Assembly: GCA_949317995.1 (NCBI GenBank)
Contig: OX439047.1
Location: 44,083,505-44,147,504 of the forward strand
Reading direction: 5' to 3'
DNA length: 64,000 bases
From: Acholoe squamosa
Taxonomy: Eukaryota; Annelida; Polychaeta; Phyllodocida; Polynoidae
Shown: piece by piece, positions 1 through 12,194 of the stretch
Position numbering within the stretch: position 1 is the stretch's first letter
Layout: each line of letters starts with the position of its first letter
Notes under the pieces: generated by a model
Seen by the model: the letters and a program-made list of their open reading frames with translations, nothing else
Told to the model about the DNA's origin: nothing
Database searches by the model: none
Position numbers and translations under genes: made by a program

Positions 1-394
1 AGATACTGAGATTATAGATTGTGGGTTAGAATACAGTCCTTCGGTATTTTCACTGACCCACACAAAAGGTGTCTAACCTCTCCAGTTGAAGTATTCAGGA
101 AGGTGGGTGTCTATTTTGATATTCAATAACAAATGCAACTTTACCAATAAAATATAATTCACTACCATTCATTGATAGTATTTACAGAATTTAGTGATCT
201 ATTCTTCATGAAAACAAAATGACACAGATACATCAAATGTCTCAAGTGTTGGTAGTACGTCATGGTAGTGATTGATCCTGGTACCAAAATGGTTGTTTGC
301 CCCATCTAGTGGAATATCCTAGAATAAATATGTATGTCAAACCATCACATGCCAAGTGCCTTCGACATGGCCATGACCCTAGTCAACTCACAGA
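1..394. other. No gene seen
   Basis: AT-rich sequence with no coding frame or repeat that I can name. It ends at the poly(A) tail of the LINE fragment that begins at 395. Confidence 0.5.
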
Positions 395-1440
395 TTTTTT
401 TTTTTGGACTAGCTCATTGCGTTAATGAACTGTCAGGTTCATTTATGTAACGCTATAGAGCCGACCATTTTTATTTATATTTCAAACAGATACCAAACAG
501 TTGAAGTAAATATAGACTCCACATAATCAAACATATGTCATTATGTACCATAACAGTAAGGAAGCAGGCAAGTGTATCAAATCAATCACATAATATTTGT
601 TGAGATATATATCGATATGACACAAGAAACACAAAATACAATCAAATGATCATCAATGATATAATATTATATGATGATGAAAATATGCTGATCACATAAA
701 TAATATTTGGAGCGGCGCGGTGACTACACCGTCTCCATCAACCTTTGTTCCTTAGTTATATCCAACCTTTAGCCTTGATCTGAGATTTTTTAACTTTTTA
801 ACCTCATTCTTAAATTTAACTTTTGTGGTAGCCCTCTGAACCTCCTCAGATAGTAGGTCCCAGAGGACTACACCCCTGTACCATGGCGATCTTTTGTAAT
901 GGCGAGATATACTTCTTGGCAATTTAAAACATATCTTATTTTGCGATCTTGTATTATATGCATGACCATGATTTATCTGATCTTTGGATTTCTTATACAT
1001 CAAACTTAAAAGTAACATATCAAATCTTTGTTCTAATTTTTCCACTTTACAGATGACATGTAACTCATTAACACTATATTTAACAATATTACATCTAAGG
1101 CAAATTCTCAAAGCTCTATTCTGTAAACGTTGTAATGCCTTTAAACCTTCCTCATTACAACTAGTACTTATAAAAAAGCAATATTCAATAATCGGCCGGA
1201 TGGTACAACAATATATTTTTATGCTTTCTTCTTGTGTGAGATATTTCCTTAATTTAGCAAATCTAAATAATTTATTACAAATGTTTCTTTTAATTTGTTT
1301 GTCAAAACTTAACTTACTGTCCACTGTAACTCCTAGGTAGGGGAAAAAACTTACAGTTTCTACTCTGGTACCATTTATTACAATATCTGTATCTGGACAA
1401 TTTGTGAGATGACATGGCATTTTAAGGCATGTCAAATTAT
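395..1440 (-). mobile_element. 5'-truncated LINE (non-LTR retrotransposon), 3' half
   Basis: On the minus strand a reverse-transcriptase C-terminal frame (1435-752) is followed by about 350 bp of 3' UTR. An AATAAA-like signal lies near 475-468, and an 11-nt A tail corresponds to the T run at 395-405. The frame closes just upstream (stop at 1450-1448) and nothing LINE-like follows, so the copy is 5' truncated near 1440, as expected after incomplete target-primed reverse transcription. The last ~80 bp before the tail recur on the plus strand at 55772-55853, so both copies share one 3' terminus. That terminus carries a small hairpin (ATGAAC...GTTCAT). The family is probably of the CR1/Jockey group, which is inferred from protein style only. 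Confidence 0.85.
752..1435 (-). pseudogene. LINE reverse transcriptase, C-terminal fragment
   Basis: This is a 227-codon frame beginning at a TTG rather than an ATG, so it is the open tail of a larger ORF. It contains the thumb-side motif YLGVTVDSKLSF (about residues 33-44), which in LINE polymerases follows the YADD catalytic box. Next come the conserved 'RPIIEYC' and 'LQRLQNRALRICL' blocks and a basic C-terminus. The catalytic YADD, the fingers domain and the endonuclease are all missing because the element is 5' truncated. The surviving frame has no internal stop, which suggests a moderately young copy. It cannot be functional alone. Confidence 0.85.
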
Positions 1441-2213
1441 ATGAGGATTACTGTGTGCTACAATTGTCATGGTGACATGTGTGCACATGTCCCAATGACA
1501 TGTGCTCTCTGTGTCAAATCAAGTTGACATGGGTATACATGTCACTTTGTCAGGAAGACTTTTTTTCAGTGTGGATGGTCGAGGCTATGGGACTGGCTAT
1601 TATTCCGGCCACACATTCCTTCAGTTGATTCAATCCCCAGTGACGTGACAAAAGAGACCTAATACATTGATCAGTATACAGGGAGGCAGGCTCCAGCAAC
1701 AAAGAGGCCTTGATGAATTAGGATGTGTATATCTTAAAAGAACCCTGATGAGCATTCCTTAGTAAGCCAGGATGTTTTTTTTCAAATTCACATACATTAC
1801 CCAAGAGTATTTAAGCCTTTTCTGTCAAGCTTATTCTGCTTTCTAGATACTGAGCGATTGCGATATAAGATCTCAAATAATATGCATGGATGTCAGAAAA
1901 ATAGAATTGTACATAGTGTTCTCGATAGTGGTGCTAATCTCATAATGTTTACTCTTTATCATCATTTGATCAATACCACTTTCAGTATTGATATTTTTCA
2001 ATAAAGGTCCTACTAAAGATAGGTGGCATTTGCCTGCCTGTGAACCCCTATTGAATCTATGGGTGTCAGGACATTTGACTGAGTAGGTGTTTGACATGAC
2101 TGAGCACCTATACAGACTATAGACATTGGCTTCTATCGTTCTGCAAGACATCCTCTAGAGCACAGCTTTTAGAACAGCGGTACATTTGTCACTTAATCAT
2201 ATGAATTGCACCA
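1441..2213. other. No gene seen
   Basis: Non-coding by inspection. Around 1465-1550 the word GACATG/CATGTC recurs many times in both orientations. I see no gene. Confidence 0.4.
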
Positions 2214-2337
2214 GATAAGGAGGCTAGGGGGCTTCATCAGTGCAGACAAGGAGGCTAGGATGCATAATTAGTGCAGATAAGGAGGCTAGGAGGCTTCATC
2301 AGTGCAGATAAGGAGGCTAGGAGGCTTCATCAGCGCA
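2214..2337. repeat. 31-bp tandem repeat, 4 copies
   Basis: Four direct copies of a 31-bp unit starting GATAAGGAGGCTAGG and ending CAGTGCA. Copies 1, 3 and 4 are nearly identical; copy 2 has diverged. Confidence 0.9.
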
Positions 2338-4079
2338 ATACTAGCAGACTAAGAAACTGTTGGTTTCCAATGTGATTTCAATTATCTAACATTTTTTTTT
2401 ACTGAAGTGTTTATTAACCGCTCCACTACGCGAAGAGGTGATAATAATGCAGTTAACTAAATTGCAGAATAGCGTGGACCTCCCTCTCACAGTGAGGGGG
2501 GAAAATGCTTTAAAAACACCTGTAATTCTGTGGAGACAGCAATTATGAAGTATTCTTCAAATTTTAACTTAAAATCCATTTAATGAATTAATTGGATTTG
2601 AACGATGGCTAGGGAATATGAGAACCAATTTCGTCACAGGACACTCACGCTCTTCACCTATCTTGAGTCATTTTGATTGCGAAATGTAACATGAGGATGA
2701 GAGGAATTTAGATCTTGCCCAGTTTGGACAAGCTATTCCGTGCATGCCTGTCATCACTGTGCGAGAACCATTTCAAGTCAGAGGAAGACATGTTCTATAG
2801 AGAAATATCATTTTGGCCTTTTAATAATCTAATTAATTTATTTTTTCTGTCATTACCTTTCCCTGCGTCCTCTGAAACAAAATGTCTCCCTTTCATGGTA
2901 TCACTGATCTTTTTGGACATCCTGAAGGCAGCCTTCAGAACAAATTGATGAACAGAGAATGTCTAGAAACGCATAATTGAAAGTATGATGGGAATTTACC
3001 ACAGGTATGTATCGCCACCAAGTGTTTCAGATGATAGAAATTCATTACCACTACTTGATCAATTCAATTTGAATGTTATTAATTGAATAAAATCTACAAA
3101 AATAACACTGATCCATTCATTTCTTAGATGAACATTTGTGTGTCATCTCCATGAATTCTGTCCAACTTTGCCCGCTGTTCACGGTTGACCGGTATCCCCC
3201 CCCTACTTTTGTCAATGAAAGATTGGAGGTGTTTTCTGATGAAAGAAAGGTGTCTTTTAACTCTGAAGAAAGAGAGGTGTCTTTTAACTTCTCACACACC
3301 ACAAAATTAATTTTCTCTGCTGTGAAGTCATTTCCTTAGAGGTTATTGTCGAAAATGATTGTGTTTTTTTAATAACTCATGCTGCTTCATTTCAAAATTC
3401 CGATTTTTACACTTTGGCAGTTGTCATCCAGATTTGCACACAAAACAGAGATTTGGATTGGGTAGCATTTCTCTATAGAACAAGTCTTCCTCTTACTTGA
3501 AATGATTCTCTACCAGTATACCGTTATATGTATCTGGTATAAATTCTTGATACAATCTCTGTCGGCAAACCTCTCTGTGGCTAGCCTGTGAGGTAAAGGA
3601 GTGAGTATGATATTTTAAATTGGTTTGGTGTTTCCAAATGCCAAACTGTATGAAAGACGCTAGATATAAATGTGCTAGTTATATATTTCAAACAAAAGGT
3701 TGATGGAACAAAATATGATTTAGTGCTCCCAGCTGTGTATTGATTACTTGCTCCATTAGTCAGGAATCGAAATTGAAGGGATTGATAAATCATAGCTTTC
3801 ATATTTGCATTTTCACTAATGTGCCTTTGGTGAAAACTGATTTAAATTTCAACCAACTTTCATCTTGCCCATGCAGATGGATCAGATCAATAATGTATTC
3901 TTTCACTTACATTTGACGGCACAAACCAAGGTTTCCATGAGTAATGTTTTTATCCAAAAATATCAATGATTGCCTGGAATCGAGATAATACAATATATAC
4001 AAATCGATAAATATCCTTATTACGCGATTACTGTAACTCAGGGTGCTTTTCCTGGATATTCCCATTCTGATACTGAACA
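2338..4079. other. No gene seen; contains a dispersed repeat fragment
   Basis: No convincing coding frame. The stretch at about 2575-2660 (AATTGGATTTGAACGATGG, then AGAACCAATTT) resembles 16260-16345 and 20500-20570. It is therefore a member of a low-copy dispersed family of unknown type. At 3235-3290 a short block containing GAAAGAGAGGTGTCTTTTAAC is duplicated. Confidence 0.4.
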
Positions 4080-4198
4080 AGTAACCAATGGATAACTCAT
4101 GACGAGTGTGTGTTAGTGAAGGATAATGACACGAGGCCGTAGGCCGAGTGTTATTAGCCTTTGCTAACACACGAGTCATGAGTTATCCATTGACTACT
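4080..4198. repeat. Long imperfect hairpin
   Basis: Arms at 4080-4116 and 4164-4198 pair over about 34 positions with few mismatches (shared core CAATGGATAACTCATGAC). The ~47-nt loop contains CGAGGCCGTAGGCCGAG, itself near-palindromic around GGCCGTAGGCC. The hairpin abuts the GC-rich array at 4330-4920, which ends in another GGTTATCCATGGATAACC palindrome. The two may be the ends of one element, but that is inference. Confidence 0.75.
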
Positions 4199-4329
4199 TA
4201 TTTTATACCACGAAACCAATAAATAATCAATATAATACCAATAAATTCAAGTTGAAAACAAAAATTATTCCCCCTCCCTGGGACTCAATCGAAGCCAGCC
4301 ATAGTGTGCCTACATAGACCTGTACATAC

Positions 4330-4920
4330 ACCTCCTTCCCCGGCAGCGGACAGCGACAGCGCCCGTCTCGGCTCGGACAGGCAGTGGCACACGGCTAAAG
4401 ATTTCAATGCGTCTCGCTGTTATGTTTGTGTATAATACACCTCCTCGCCGGGCAGCGGACAGCGACAGCACACACGGCGAACAAAGATGCGTCTCGCTGT
4501 TATGTTTGTGTATAAAATACACCTGGTCGCCCGGCAGCGGACAGCGACAGCGCACAGGCAAAAAAAAATTGCGCCCAGACCAGGGCTCGATCCACGGACC
4601 TGTCACGGCTGAGCGCAACGTGCTAACCGCTAGACCACCGCATCTCCTCCTTCTACGCCCGGCAGTGGACAGCGAGAGCGCACACGGCGAAAAAAGATGC
4701 TTCTCGCGGTTATGTTTGTGTAGAATACACCTCATTGCCCAGCAGCGGACAGCGACAGCGCACATGGCTTTGTACCATAGCAAGACTTGGCAGCGGCACA
4801 CGGCGAAAAATAGTGTACATACACCTCCTCGCCCGGCAGCGGACAGCGAAAGCGCACACGGCACTGTATCATAGCAAGATAACCGCACGGGGTGCGGGTT
4901 ATCCATGGATAACCGCACGC
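4330..4920. repeat. GC-rich tandem array, about six units of 80-110 bp
   Basis: Units begin with CGGCAGCGGACAGCGACAGC (near 4342, 4452, 4532, 4659, 4739 and 4833). Most contain a second conserved block TCTCGCTGTTATGTTTGTGTA followed by ATACACCTCCTCGCC. The array is far more GC-rich than its surroundings. Long open frames on both strands here are a side effect of the repeat, because they change reading frame between units. The array closes with the perfect palindrome GGTTATCCATGGATAACC near 4900. Confidence 0.8.
4571..4641 (-). repeat. tRNA-like sequence inside the array (SINE head or tRNA pseudogene)
   Basis: Read on the minus strand it has an A-box-like GGTCTAGCGGTTAGCACG and a B-box-like TGGATCGAGCCC with tRNA-like spacing, preceded by an A-rich stretch on the plus strand. 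Acceptor-stem pairing is poor. I therefore call it tRNA-derived (Glu/Asp-like in the D arm) rather than a working tRNA gene. Confidence 0.5.
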
Positions 4921-4930
4921 CTTAGTCCAT

Positions 4931-6249
4931 ACCATAAGGTTAACAATAGAAAAGGCAATTTGTGCAAGGCATTAATGATTTGTGCAAAGAATTATACCTG
5001 TATAGTGGTAGGCCTTACAATTATCCAGGTATATGTATGAACACATTCAAAACAAAATTTTACATGATTATGCTGCATTTACTCTACCAAAATAATTTCA
5101 AATCATGCATTTTCTGTTGACCCCATACCCCCTCCCTCACCTCCCCACCTGCATTAGCCCCACTGTTGGAGGATGGTCCAACACCTGCACTAATCTTTTA
5201 TCAGCTATCACTATGGTAACCAGGAGATAAGAACACTCACTGAGGGCCAGTCTCCAACAGGGGAGAGTTGTCTAACAGTGGCCAAGGCCCCCACTGTCCA
5301 ACAGTGGAGAGTTGTCCAACAGTGGATCATCAAGGACGTCTTGCATTTGAGTTTCTAGCATGTGCCAGCAATGTATCCACACTCATTACATAGTCCTCAG
5401 CCCTATTGTTTTCCAGAAATCCTGTTATGACTGCTATGAAGGCAAGCCATGACTTCCATTTACTATGTAGCCTATTTCGGCTATAATGTTAAATTACCAT
5501 CACTTTAATCACATGATCATGGATAGTCCTGATGTTAAGATGCAACCTAACTTACCATTAATCATGGTTGATTGCTCTATATGATCCAGAAGTCAGTGTT
5601 TCAAGGAAGTTAACATGGAAATTTGACTGTCTTTTTAACATGACTCCCCTTGTACCAAAATGAAGCAATATAACCCCGAAAAGAGAGTTATAATGCAATG
5701 TAAATGAAATCAAGGTTATTTAGTGTGGAAATACATATATCTTAACCCCTAGTGGCATGATCCAAGGTGGAATCTTGCCTCTGGACTACTAAAACTGCTA
5801 CACCTATGCATATGGAGCGTGCTAACACCAAACACATAATATTCCATAAAACTGGTTCCAATGCCCGGAATACTAGAGGGCTAGGAGCTACTTTTGGGTG
5901 AAATATGATTTGCGGCAGTGTCAAAGCTATTGATAATACCCAGACAAATGCCAGGAATGATATAAAAAAGTTGTTGTACAGGTTTGGGCTACACTACTCC
6001 CCTCAGGGGGATTTTTAGCATATATGGCCAACCCGTTCATCTACAGTCAGTGTATTCTTTAATGTGACAGAGGTGCCGCAGTCAGCACTTTGGATACACT
6101 GACTTCCTGGTCACTGTTGACAGCATTGTCAACCTAATGCTATTGCACCACACAGTCATAACCTTGAACACCCTTTCTGTGTCTGCTACTCTTAGTGTAG
6201 TATAAAGCCTGGAACTGAATTTCGCCTATAATTATAAGCTTCGATCCTA
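4931..6249. other. No gene seen
   Basis: Non-coding. At 5255-5330 the words CCAACAGTGG and GAGAGTTGTC are repeated two to three times. No recognisable element. Confidence 0.4.
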
Positions 6250-6361
6250 TTCCTATACATATAGAATTGAATTCTATACTATAAACCAGGTATAGAAAAG
6301 AAGCTTGCCCTGCAGGGCTACTAATATAGGATCAGAATAGAATCTTGCCCCACAGGGCTAT

Positions 6362-6520
6362 TAATTTAAAATTGATACTTTAGGGAATAGAATAGAATTT
6401 TGCCCCACAGGGCTATCAACTCAAACCTTCTATTATAACCCTTAATAAAGCATCAATTTCATATTGATAGCCCTGCAGGGCAAAATTCTATTCTATTCCC
6501 TAAAGTATTAATTTAAAATT
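6362..6520. repeat. Large inverted repeat with extra tandem copy
   Basis: Arm 6362-6419 is the near-perfect reverse complement of 6464-6520 (shared words CTTTAGGGAATAGAATAG and TTTGCCCCACAGGGCTA). The right arm is repeated once more in direct orientation at about 6521-6595. A related AATAGAATCTTGCCCCAC word also occurs to the left near 6335-6355. This looks like a foldback-type or AT-rich MITE remnant. Confidence 0.75.
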
Positions 6521-6597
6521 GATAGCCCTGCGGGGCAAAATTCTATTCTATTCCCTAAACTACCAATTTTAAATTGATAGATCTGTGGGGCAAAATT

Positions 6598-6682
6598 ATA
6601 AGAAGAGAGGGATGTCATCATGGTTTTAATAAGCCATGATTTCTTCTTTTCAAACCATGATAACAACCCTCTCTTTTTATAG
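6598..6682. repeat. 85-bp hairpin (MITE-like)
   Basis: AAGAGAGGGATGTCATCATG near 6602 pairs with the sequence ending near 6678 at about 22 of 24 positions. The loop is ~25 nt. It directly abuts the inverted repeat to its left. Confidence 0.65.
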
Positions 6683-7149
6683 AATTAGAGGAACAGCCCT
6701 AAACTCTAATGATACTGTCCCTATTGGTTGTACACAGGATGGGTGACCAGTGACAGGAAAGTCAGCGTATTCGATAGGCTGACCGTGGGTGCCAGGTCAT
6801 TGTATCAGATACGCTGACCACAGACGGGTGGGGTGACATGGCACCCTATGGATATCTCAAAATTGAGAGCCAATAGGCACTTTTTAACCTCATTTTTAGA
6901 CTCAGCAGCCTCAAATTAGGTGTAATTGGTATGCTTTGTCTCCGTTTCTTTTTACTGTTGTACAGTGTAATTTATTTACATGAGTTCATACAAATTCATT
7001 TAGCAATAAAAAAAAAGAGTTTCCATTTTGATATTCAGTTCTCGTTTCCCTTTTGGCAAGACCTTTAAGGGACTAGCAGTATACCCTACAAACACAATCC
7101 TGAGACATACTCATGTTATGGCACATCCCAGATTTGCCCCAGTTAAACA
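6683..7149. other. No gene seen
   Basis: Non-coding. Words related to GTCAGCGTATTCGATAGGCTGACC (6765-6785), GATACGCTGACC (6808-6820) and CAGTCAGCACTTTGGATACACTGAC (6075-6105) recur, so a short dispersed motif is present. No gene. Confidence 0.35.
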
Positions 7150-7750
7150 TGTTCTTTTTGGGGAATAACACAAGATATAGCCACATGTTTTGACTTATGA
7201 TTCTCACAAGAATTCACTGATTCATAAGAATGTTCAATTCCTGGGGATTACTCGAAATACAAACTTATGGTATGAGTTGTGATCAACAAAAGAATGGACC
7301 TGTTCAATTCTCGAGATGTACTCGTGAATTGTACTCATGTTTTCTCCACAAGGATCCACTCTGTCATCAGAACATTTGATTCTCGAGTTTTGTTTAGAAG
7401 GAACATATCAAAGTCCTGGGAAGAACTCTAGACGTAAGCTATTACTATCTAATTAGCGCACATGCAGGACTTGTAATTGCCACAATAATCTACCCAGTTA
7501 AATCCCAGGGATAACTCGAGATGTGAGCTAGTAGCATGACTTGTGATCCCCACAAGAGTCCACTGCTTCATGAAAACATGTTCAGTTCCAGGAATAACTT
7601 GTGTCATGACTTGTGATTGCTACAAGAATTAACTCGGTTGATTCCAAAGAATAGCTCAAAACATCAACATATGTCATGACCTGTGATCCTCACAAGAATG
7701 TACAGGTTCATGAGAACATTCAATTCTCGATCGTGAGTTGTGTTAAGAGG
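7150..7750. repeat. Degenerate tandem array, ~105-120-bp unit
   Basis: About five or six decayed units share the order CATGACTTGTGATC, CACAAGAATCCACT, TTCATGAGAACA, TTCAATTCC/CTCGAG. Divergence between units is high, so this is an old satellite. A block with TTACTATCTAATTAGCG at ~7442 is repeated outside the array at ~7852. Confidence 0.65.
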
Positions 7751-7910
7751 GTAGCTATTTTCAGGCATCAATACATTATGTAAATTGCCCCTTCATCAAC
7801 ATACAATTATCTTTAAAGGGTCTAAATGGATTACTTCATTTCCTCTGCTATTACTATCTAATTAGCGGACATGCATGTACTAGTATGTAAACTATTATGC
7901 AACGCTATGT

Positions 7911-7965
7911 CTGGAGGTTAATTCAAAACAGTGCTAATTTACCACTGTTTTGAATTAACCTCCAG
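7911..7965. repeat. Perfect 23-bp hairpin
   Basis: Arms 7911-7933 and 7943-7965 are exact reverse complements beginning CTGGAGGTTAATTC, with a 9-nt loop. The same GGAGGTTAATTCAAAACAGT arm reappears at 16582-16603 followed by a shortened return arm. Both are probably tiny copies of one palindromic element. Confidence 0.85.
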
Positions 7966-9443
7966 GAACGTGCAGATTATGAGAAAATCGGCTCTTGGTG
8001 ACTCCCTATATATAATCAGCCTATCCATTGGACAACCCCGCTCTCCCTTTTCTGTCTCGGTCTGTCTGTCTGTCTGTCTCTCCCTTTCTCTGGTGGACTG
8101 GTCCATCCTAATACCCTAGACCCTAGATCTAGCTAATGCAATTGCACAGGGCATCCAGGAGGAGTGCAACTAGAACTGTCTGTTGTGGCCGTAGGACATG
8201 TGATGCATCTAAAACATCATAGACCCTCTCACAGCGGCACTCGGACTGGATCCACAACCCAAACTCTGTGATTCCACATGTGCTGGGTCTAGACAGTATA
8301 GAAGAGTAGAGTTGGTATGGAAAAATCTATAGATGGAATAGAAGCTGATGGGCGTACAAATAAGCCAATAATTGATATAAATGTGTGGGCTGTATCATCT
8401 ATTACTTTCATATCTCTGTCCAGCAAACTGAGCATCTCAATTGATAACTGTATTTGTTTACAGAATGTTTTGTTCAGTAATAAATAATAAATTGAATTGA
8501 ATATTCTTTTCACTTTTTACCATTTATCCTATCAATATTTTGAAATATTTATGCTTGGTTTCTTTTAATTCATAGTGTTATGCCGATCACTTAAGGTATG
8601 TGAAGGCTTATTCTATCATAGTATACAACGTTTCAACACAGTGTATAATAATAAATAATCCATTGGTCCTACATATATTATTTTACATGAGCCCGAAGTA
8701 TACTTATAGTATCTATATAATTTAAATTTAACATTTCAGCTATATTGTGTCATGCTGTGTTGATTATTTCTCAGTTTGTGGTTGTGCATACCGCTTGGAT
8801 CAAAAGCAACCCTTTAGAAATGACTGGTACCGATGACAACAATCTCATTACCTGTGAGCCACAACATAATATGACTGGCTTTGAAGTGTACCATGATTAT
8901 GACATATTGTGGTATGAGAGATGGGGGGAGGCGACAGGATGGGGGATATAGGCAACGGTGAACAAGTATCCAAATTAACCAGGCGACATTTTCTTAATTG
9001 CCTTCTCCCTCATTTTATAAAGCCAAGCTACATGTGGTATTTGTACTAAACAACAGAAACCCAGCTACCTTACTGATCTTCACCATGCCTCATTAGGAGT
9101 AATTGGTCTATGACAAAACCCATCATCTGTAAGTCCTTAAGAGGCATATCCACAAGCCTGTCTGTGAAAAGTAATAATCACTGCAGCCTCGAAGGATGGG
9201 CAAAAGAGGGAGCGTGAAGTCCATGTAACACGAAAGAGCATGGGAGACTATGGAGAAGAATGAATAGTCACTTTCTCTGTTACCTAGCAACGGATGAAGG
9301 CGTGGAACATTGCCCTTAAGTTAATTAAGTGGGCGTGAGCCTATAACTTTGTCCAATAATAACTACAAGTGGACGGAAGTAACCTTATATACAATAGAAC
9401 AGGTGTTGTTAGGCTGTTGCAATATATCTGTATGTATCAGGGC
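7966..9443. other. No gene seen
   Basis: Non-coding by inspection. Contains a short TCTG/CTGT run at 8060-8085. Short frames here lack any family resemblance. Confidence 0.4.
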
Positions 9444-9626
9444 TTAAGGGCTACTTCCATTGCCATCAACCTGTTCTGTCAGTCACAATTCCATCACAAT
9501 TCTGGATGGCATGGCGACGGAATCATGACAAAATTGATTCCGTCGCCATTCTGTCCAAAATTGGGATGGAATTGTAACGGAATCATGAGTGACGGAATGG
9601 GTGACGGCAATGGAAGTGGGGCTTTA
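9444..9626. mobile_element. Small TIR element (MITE-like)
   Basis: The ends share ACTTCCATTGCC in inverted orientation (left TTAAGGGCTACTTCCATTGC). The interior holds a perfect 13-bp stem GGCGACGGAATCA near 9514. Several further copies of GACGGAAT/ATTCCGTC lie in between. Target duplication not clear. Confidence 0.5.
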
Positions 9627-10310
9627 GACAGTCTTCCATTTGAAAAGGCCCTCCTGGCGATACTGATACACAAGCGTTTAACAAGGTGGCCCCTGTCTGA
9701 CAGTACATAAACATGATAGCCAAAACAAAAAGGTAGGAGGAAAGTAGTACAGCTCTAAGGTGACCAATAGTGGGTGGTAACAAAGTCTGTTTGATTTAAC
9801 ATGACTCAAAGTATCTTATCATACTGTTTGTCTTTGTAACAGAATGATACCTTTTTGTCGCAAAAAGGCAATTTTGTGGCGTAAAGGCCCCACATACCCC
9901 TTTAACCTACTTGTGAATTCATTACTCCCAGATGTTGCTTTTGCTACAAAGGAGACAGCCATTTTCTCTTTGGAAATAGCAATGGCCCTTGAAGAAGCTA
10001 GTGTAATTTAAAGATGGCATCAAAATGTTGGTGTCAAGCTTGTGAGTTCATTCTAACAATAACTAGTCACATAGTCAGTACATTTTGAAAAAAGACTATT
10101 ACCCCACGGTATCATAGTTTCTATTACATGAATAATAAGTCACTCGGAATCTACCTGAGATGCATGATTTTCATTTGTTTTTGTATGCAATCCTTGAGCT
10201 AGAATCTTCCAAAAACAGCCTCTCTCTGGTGGCCAGATATACCCCTAGGAGCAGCTAATGCAATTACTCAGGACATCCGGAAGCTGTGGGAGTCTGTGTG
10301 TTGTTGCCAG

Positions 10311-10551
10311 TGGGGTGTTTCAGAAGCAGGTAATGTTTACAACCGGTCATAAGGAGATATGATAACAGTTTTAATAGTGATTGTAGGCTTATACCTGCAT
10401 GTGTTTCTAAAGCATTACCATTACCTTACTGTGTCTATAACTATATGACTGGTGAGAGATGATAATGGTTGCAGTTGTAAGTTTAGAATCTAACAGTTTT
10501 AGAAACAGATATTTAATGTTCATTATCATGTCCGGCTTATGAAACACCCCA
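10311..10551. mobile_element. 241-bp PIF/Harbinger-like MITE, copy A
   Basis: Begins TGGGGTGTTTCAGAAG and ends CTTATGAAACACCCCA, flanked by CAG at 10308-10310 and 10552-10554. A second 241-bp copy in reverse orientation lies at 28210-28450, about 98% identical by eye. A 3-bp CWG duplication with G-rich TIRs is the pattern known for many animal PIF/Harbinger elements. There is no ORF, so it depends on a transposase elsewhere. Confidence 0.85.
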
Positions 10552-10614
10552 CAGAGGGCATGTGGTGCATTTTACTGGATCCCTCTTTGCCCCTACACAA
10601 CACTTTGATCCCTA

Positions 10615-11797
10615 TGAGGTGTTTCAGAAGCCAGACTTAATAATGAACATTAAATATCTGTTTCTAAAACTGTTGGCCTCTAAACTTACAATTCTTATCT
10701 CTGACCAGTCGTATCTCAGTTGTAAGCTATAACTTTAGGTGTTTCAGAACAAGATATAACTACAGTTATAACTACAGTTATAAATATTTATGACTGGTCT
10801 GTGACCAGTGGCTGGTGTTTCTAGAGGCCAATCTGTGTGGACCTATTTCATCCAGAACAAACAAGAATTATTTAGTTTTCATCGGGGAGAAAAACTCCTG
10901 TGGGCTCTGCATGTTACTATAGTATGTTATATATAGTGCAGATGCCACTAATATTACAGTTGCTCCCCCCCCCTTGCCATACATGCCTAGTCATGGCCGG
11001 CGCACACAGGCTTGGAGGAGCTGGATTGCTGAGCAGCCAGTGGTATTTGGCTGTTTCAGGTACCCTTGTACTCATCATGACACTTCATTCCACATGTGTA
11101 TCCAAATTCTATTTATCCATTTTTTGCCAGTAGGCCTACCCTAAACACACCAAGCACTCCACATATACATAATCTCCACATATCTAAACCCTGTCTCCTC
11201 CATTTAATATGTATAGCCAGTAGGCTAGGCCGGGGCCTTAGGCCCCCAGGGAGTGTTTTCTTTTAACAGGGAGGGGGGGGTATAGATGATCACAGGTGTG
11301 GCCCCAAAAACCTTTCCCTTAAAACATAGGTATGGTACAGTACAGTGGGAGTGGAGCAGCTGAAAAAGTGTGAGGGATGAGCTGGGAAAATCATAGTATG
11401 ATTTCTATTCCGATTTCTATATAACCTAGGCCTATAGTAAAACCTGAGAGACTGTTGGGGATACATGACAGATGGATTTCCCTACAAAATATGACCTCAT
11501 AGAGGGGTTTCCCATGAAATACACTGGTTTCCCCCTATACAATTGAAACTATAACTTACAACCAGAGTTATAGTGGAGGTTACAGTCTATAACTGGTTCA
11601 GTCATAAGTATGGACTTACAACCGATATCTGTTTCACAACAACATTAGCTATAGTTCTAATTTTAAGTAATAAAATCAGTAACATGATAATGATCATTTA
11701 GAAACACCTGTGGTTATAAGCCTACAATCACTATTAAAACTGCAAAAGTATCTTCTTATGACTAGTTGTAAACATTATCTGCTTCTGAAACACCCCA
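10615..11797. mobile_element. Related PIF/Harbinger-like element with expanded middle
   Basis: The left 100 bp (TGTTTCAGAAGCCAG, then AATGAACATTAAATATCTG) and the right ~105 bp (ending GCTTCTGAAACACCCCA) match the two ends of the 241-bp MITE in copy B orientation. They are separated by about 0.95 kb of other sequence. The left terminus has drifted (TGAGG for TGGGG) and only the right flank keeps CAG. It is either a longer family member or a MITE with an internal insertion. Confidence 0.6.
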
Positions 11798-12194
11798 CAG
11801 TTGGGTGTTTCACAAGGCGTCCATACTTGTTACCAGTCATAGGAAAATATTATTGTGAATTTAAGAGTGGTCATAGGCTTATGACTGATGGCGTTTCTAG
11901 AAGGACTTTATTATCTTTTGTCATATTTCTCTTATGACTAGTCATATTTTGCTGCCTGTTTAGAAACACTTACCAGTCATAACTACATATTTATGGCTGG
12001 TTCAGTTGTAAGTTTCAGTTGTAAGTTTATCATCAGTAAAAAGTTATAGTTTCAGTCATAGGAGGCAGGAAACCAGTGTGAAACTGGGAAAATACCCCTC
12101 TGTCATCATTCTGAACAGGGGAAATGACCCTTTTAATGTCATTTGGAAGAGTGTTAATCCCCAACAGTTACAACCAGTTATAACGCATGATTAT

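Noticed and set aside
4310-4935. Overlapping 155-202-codon frames on both strands
   Set aside because: They follow the GC-rich tandem repeat, shift frame between units, and encode only repeat-derived peptide.
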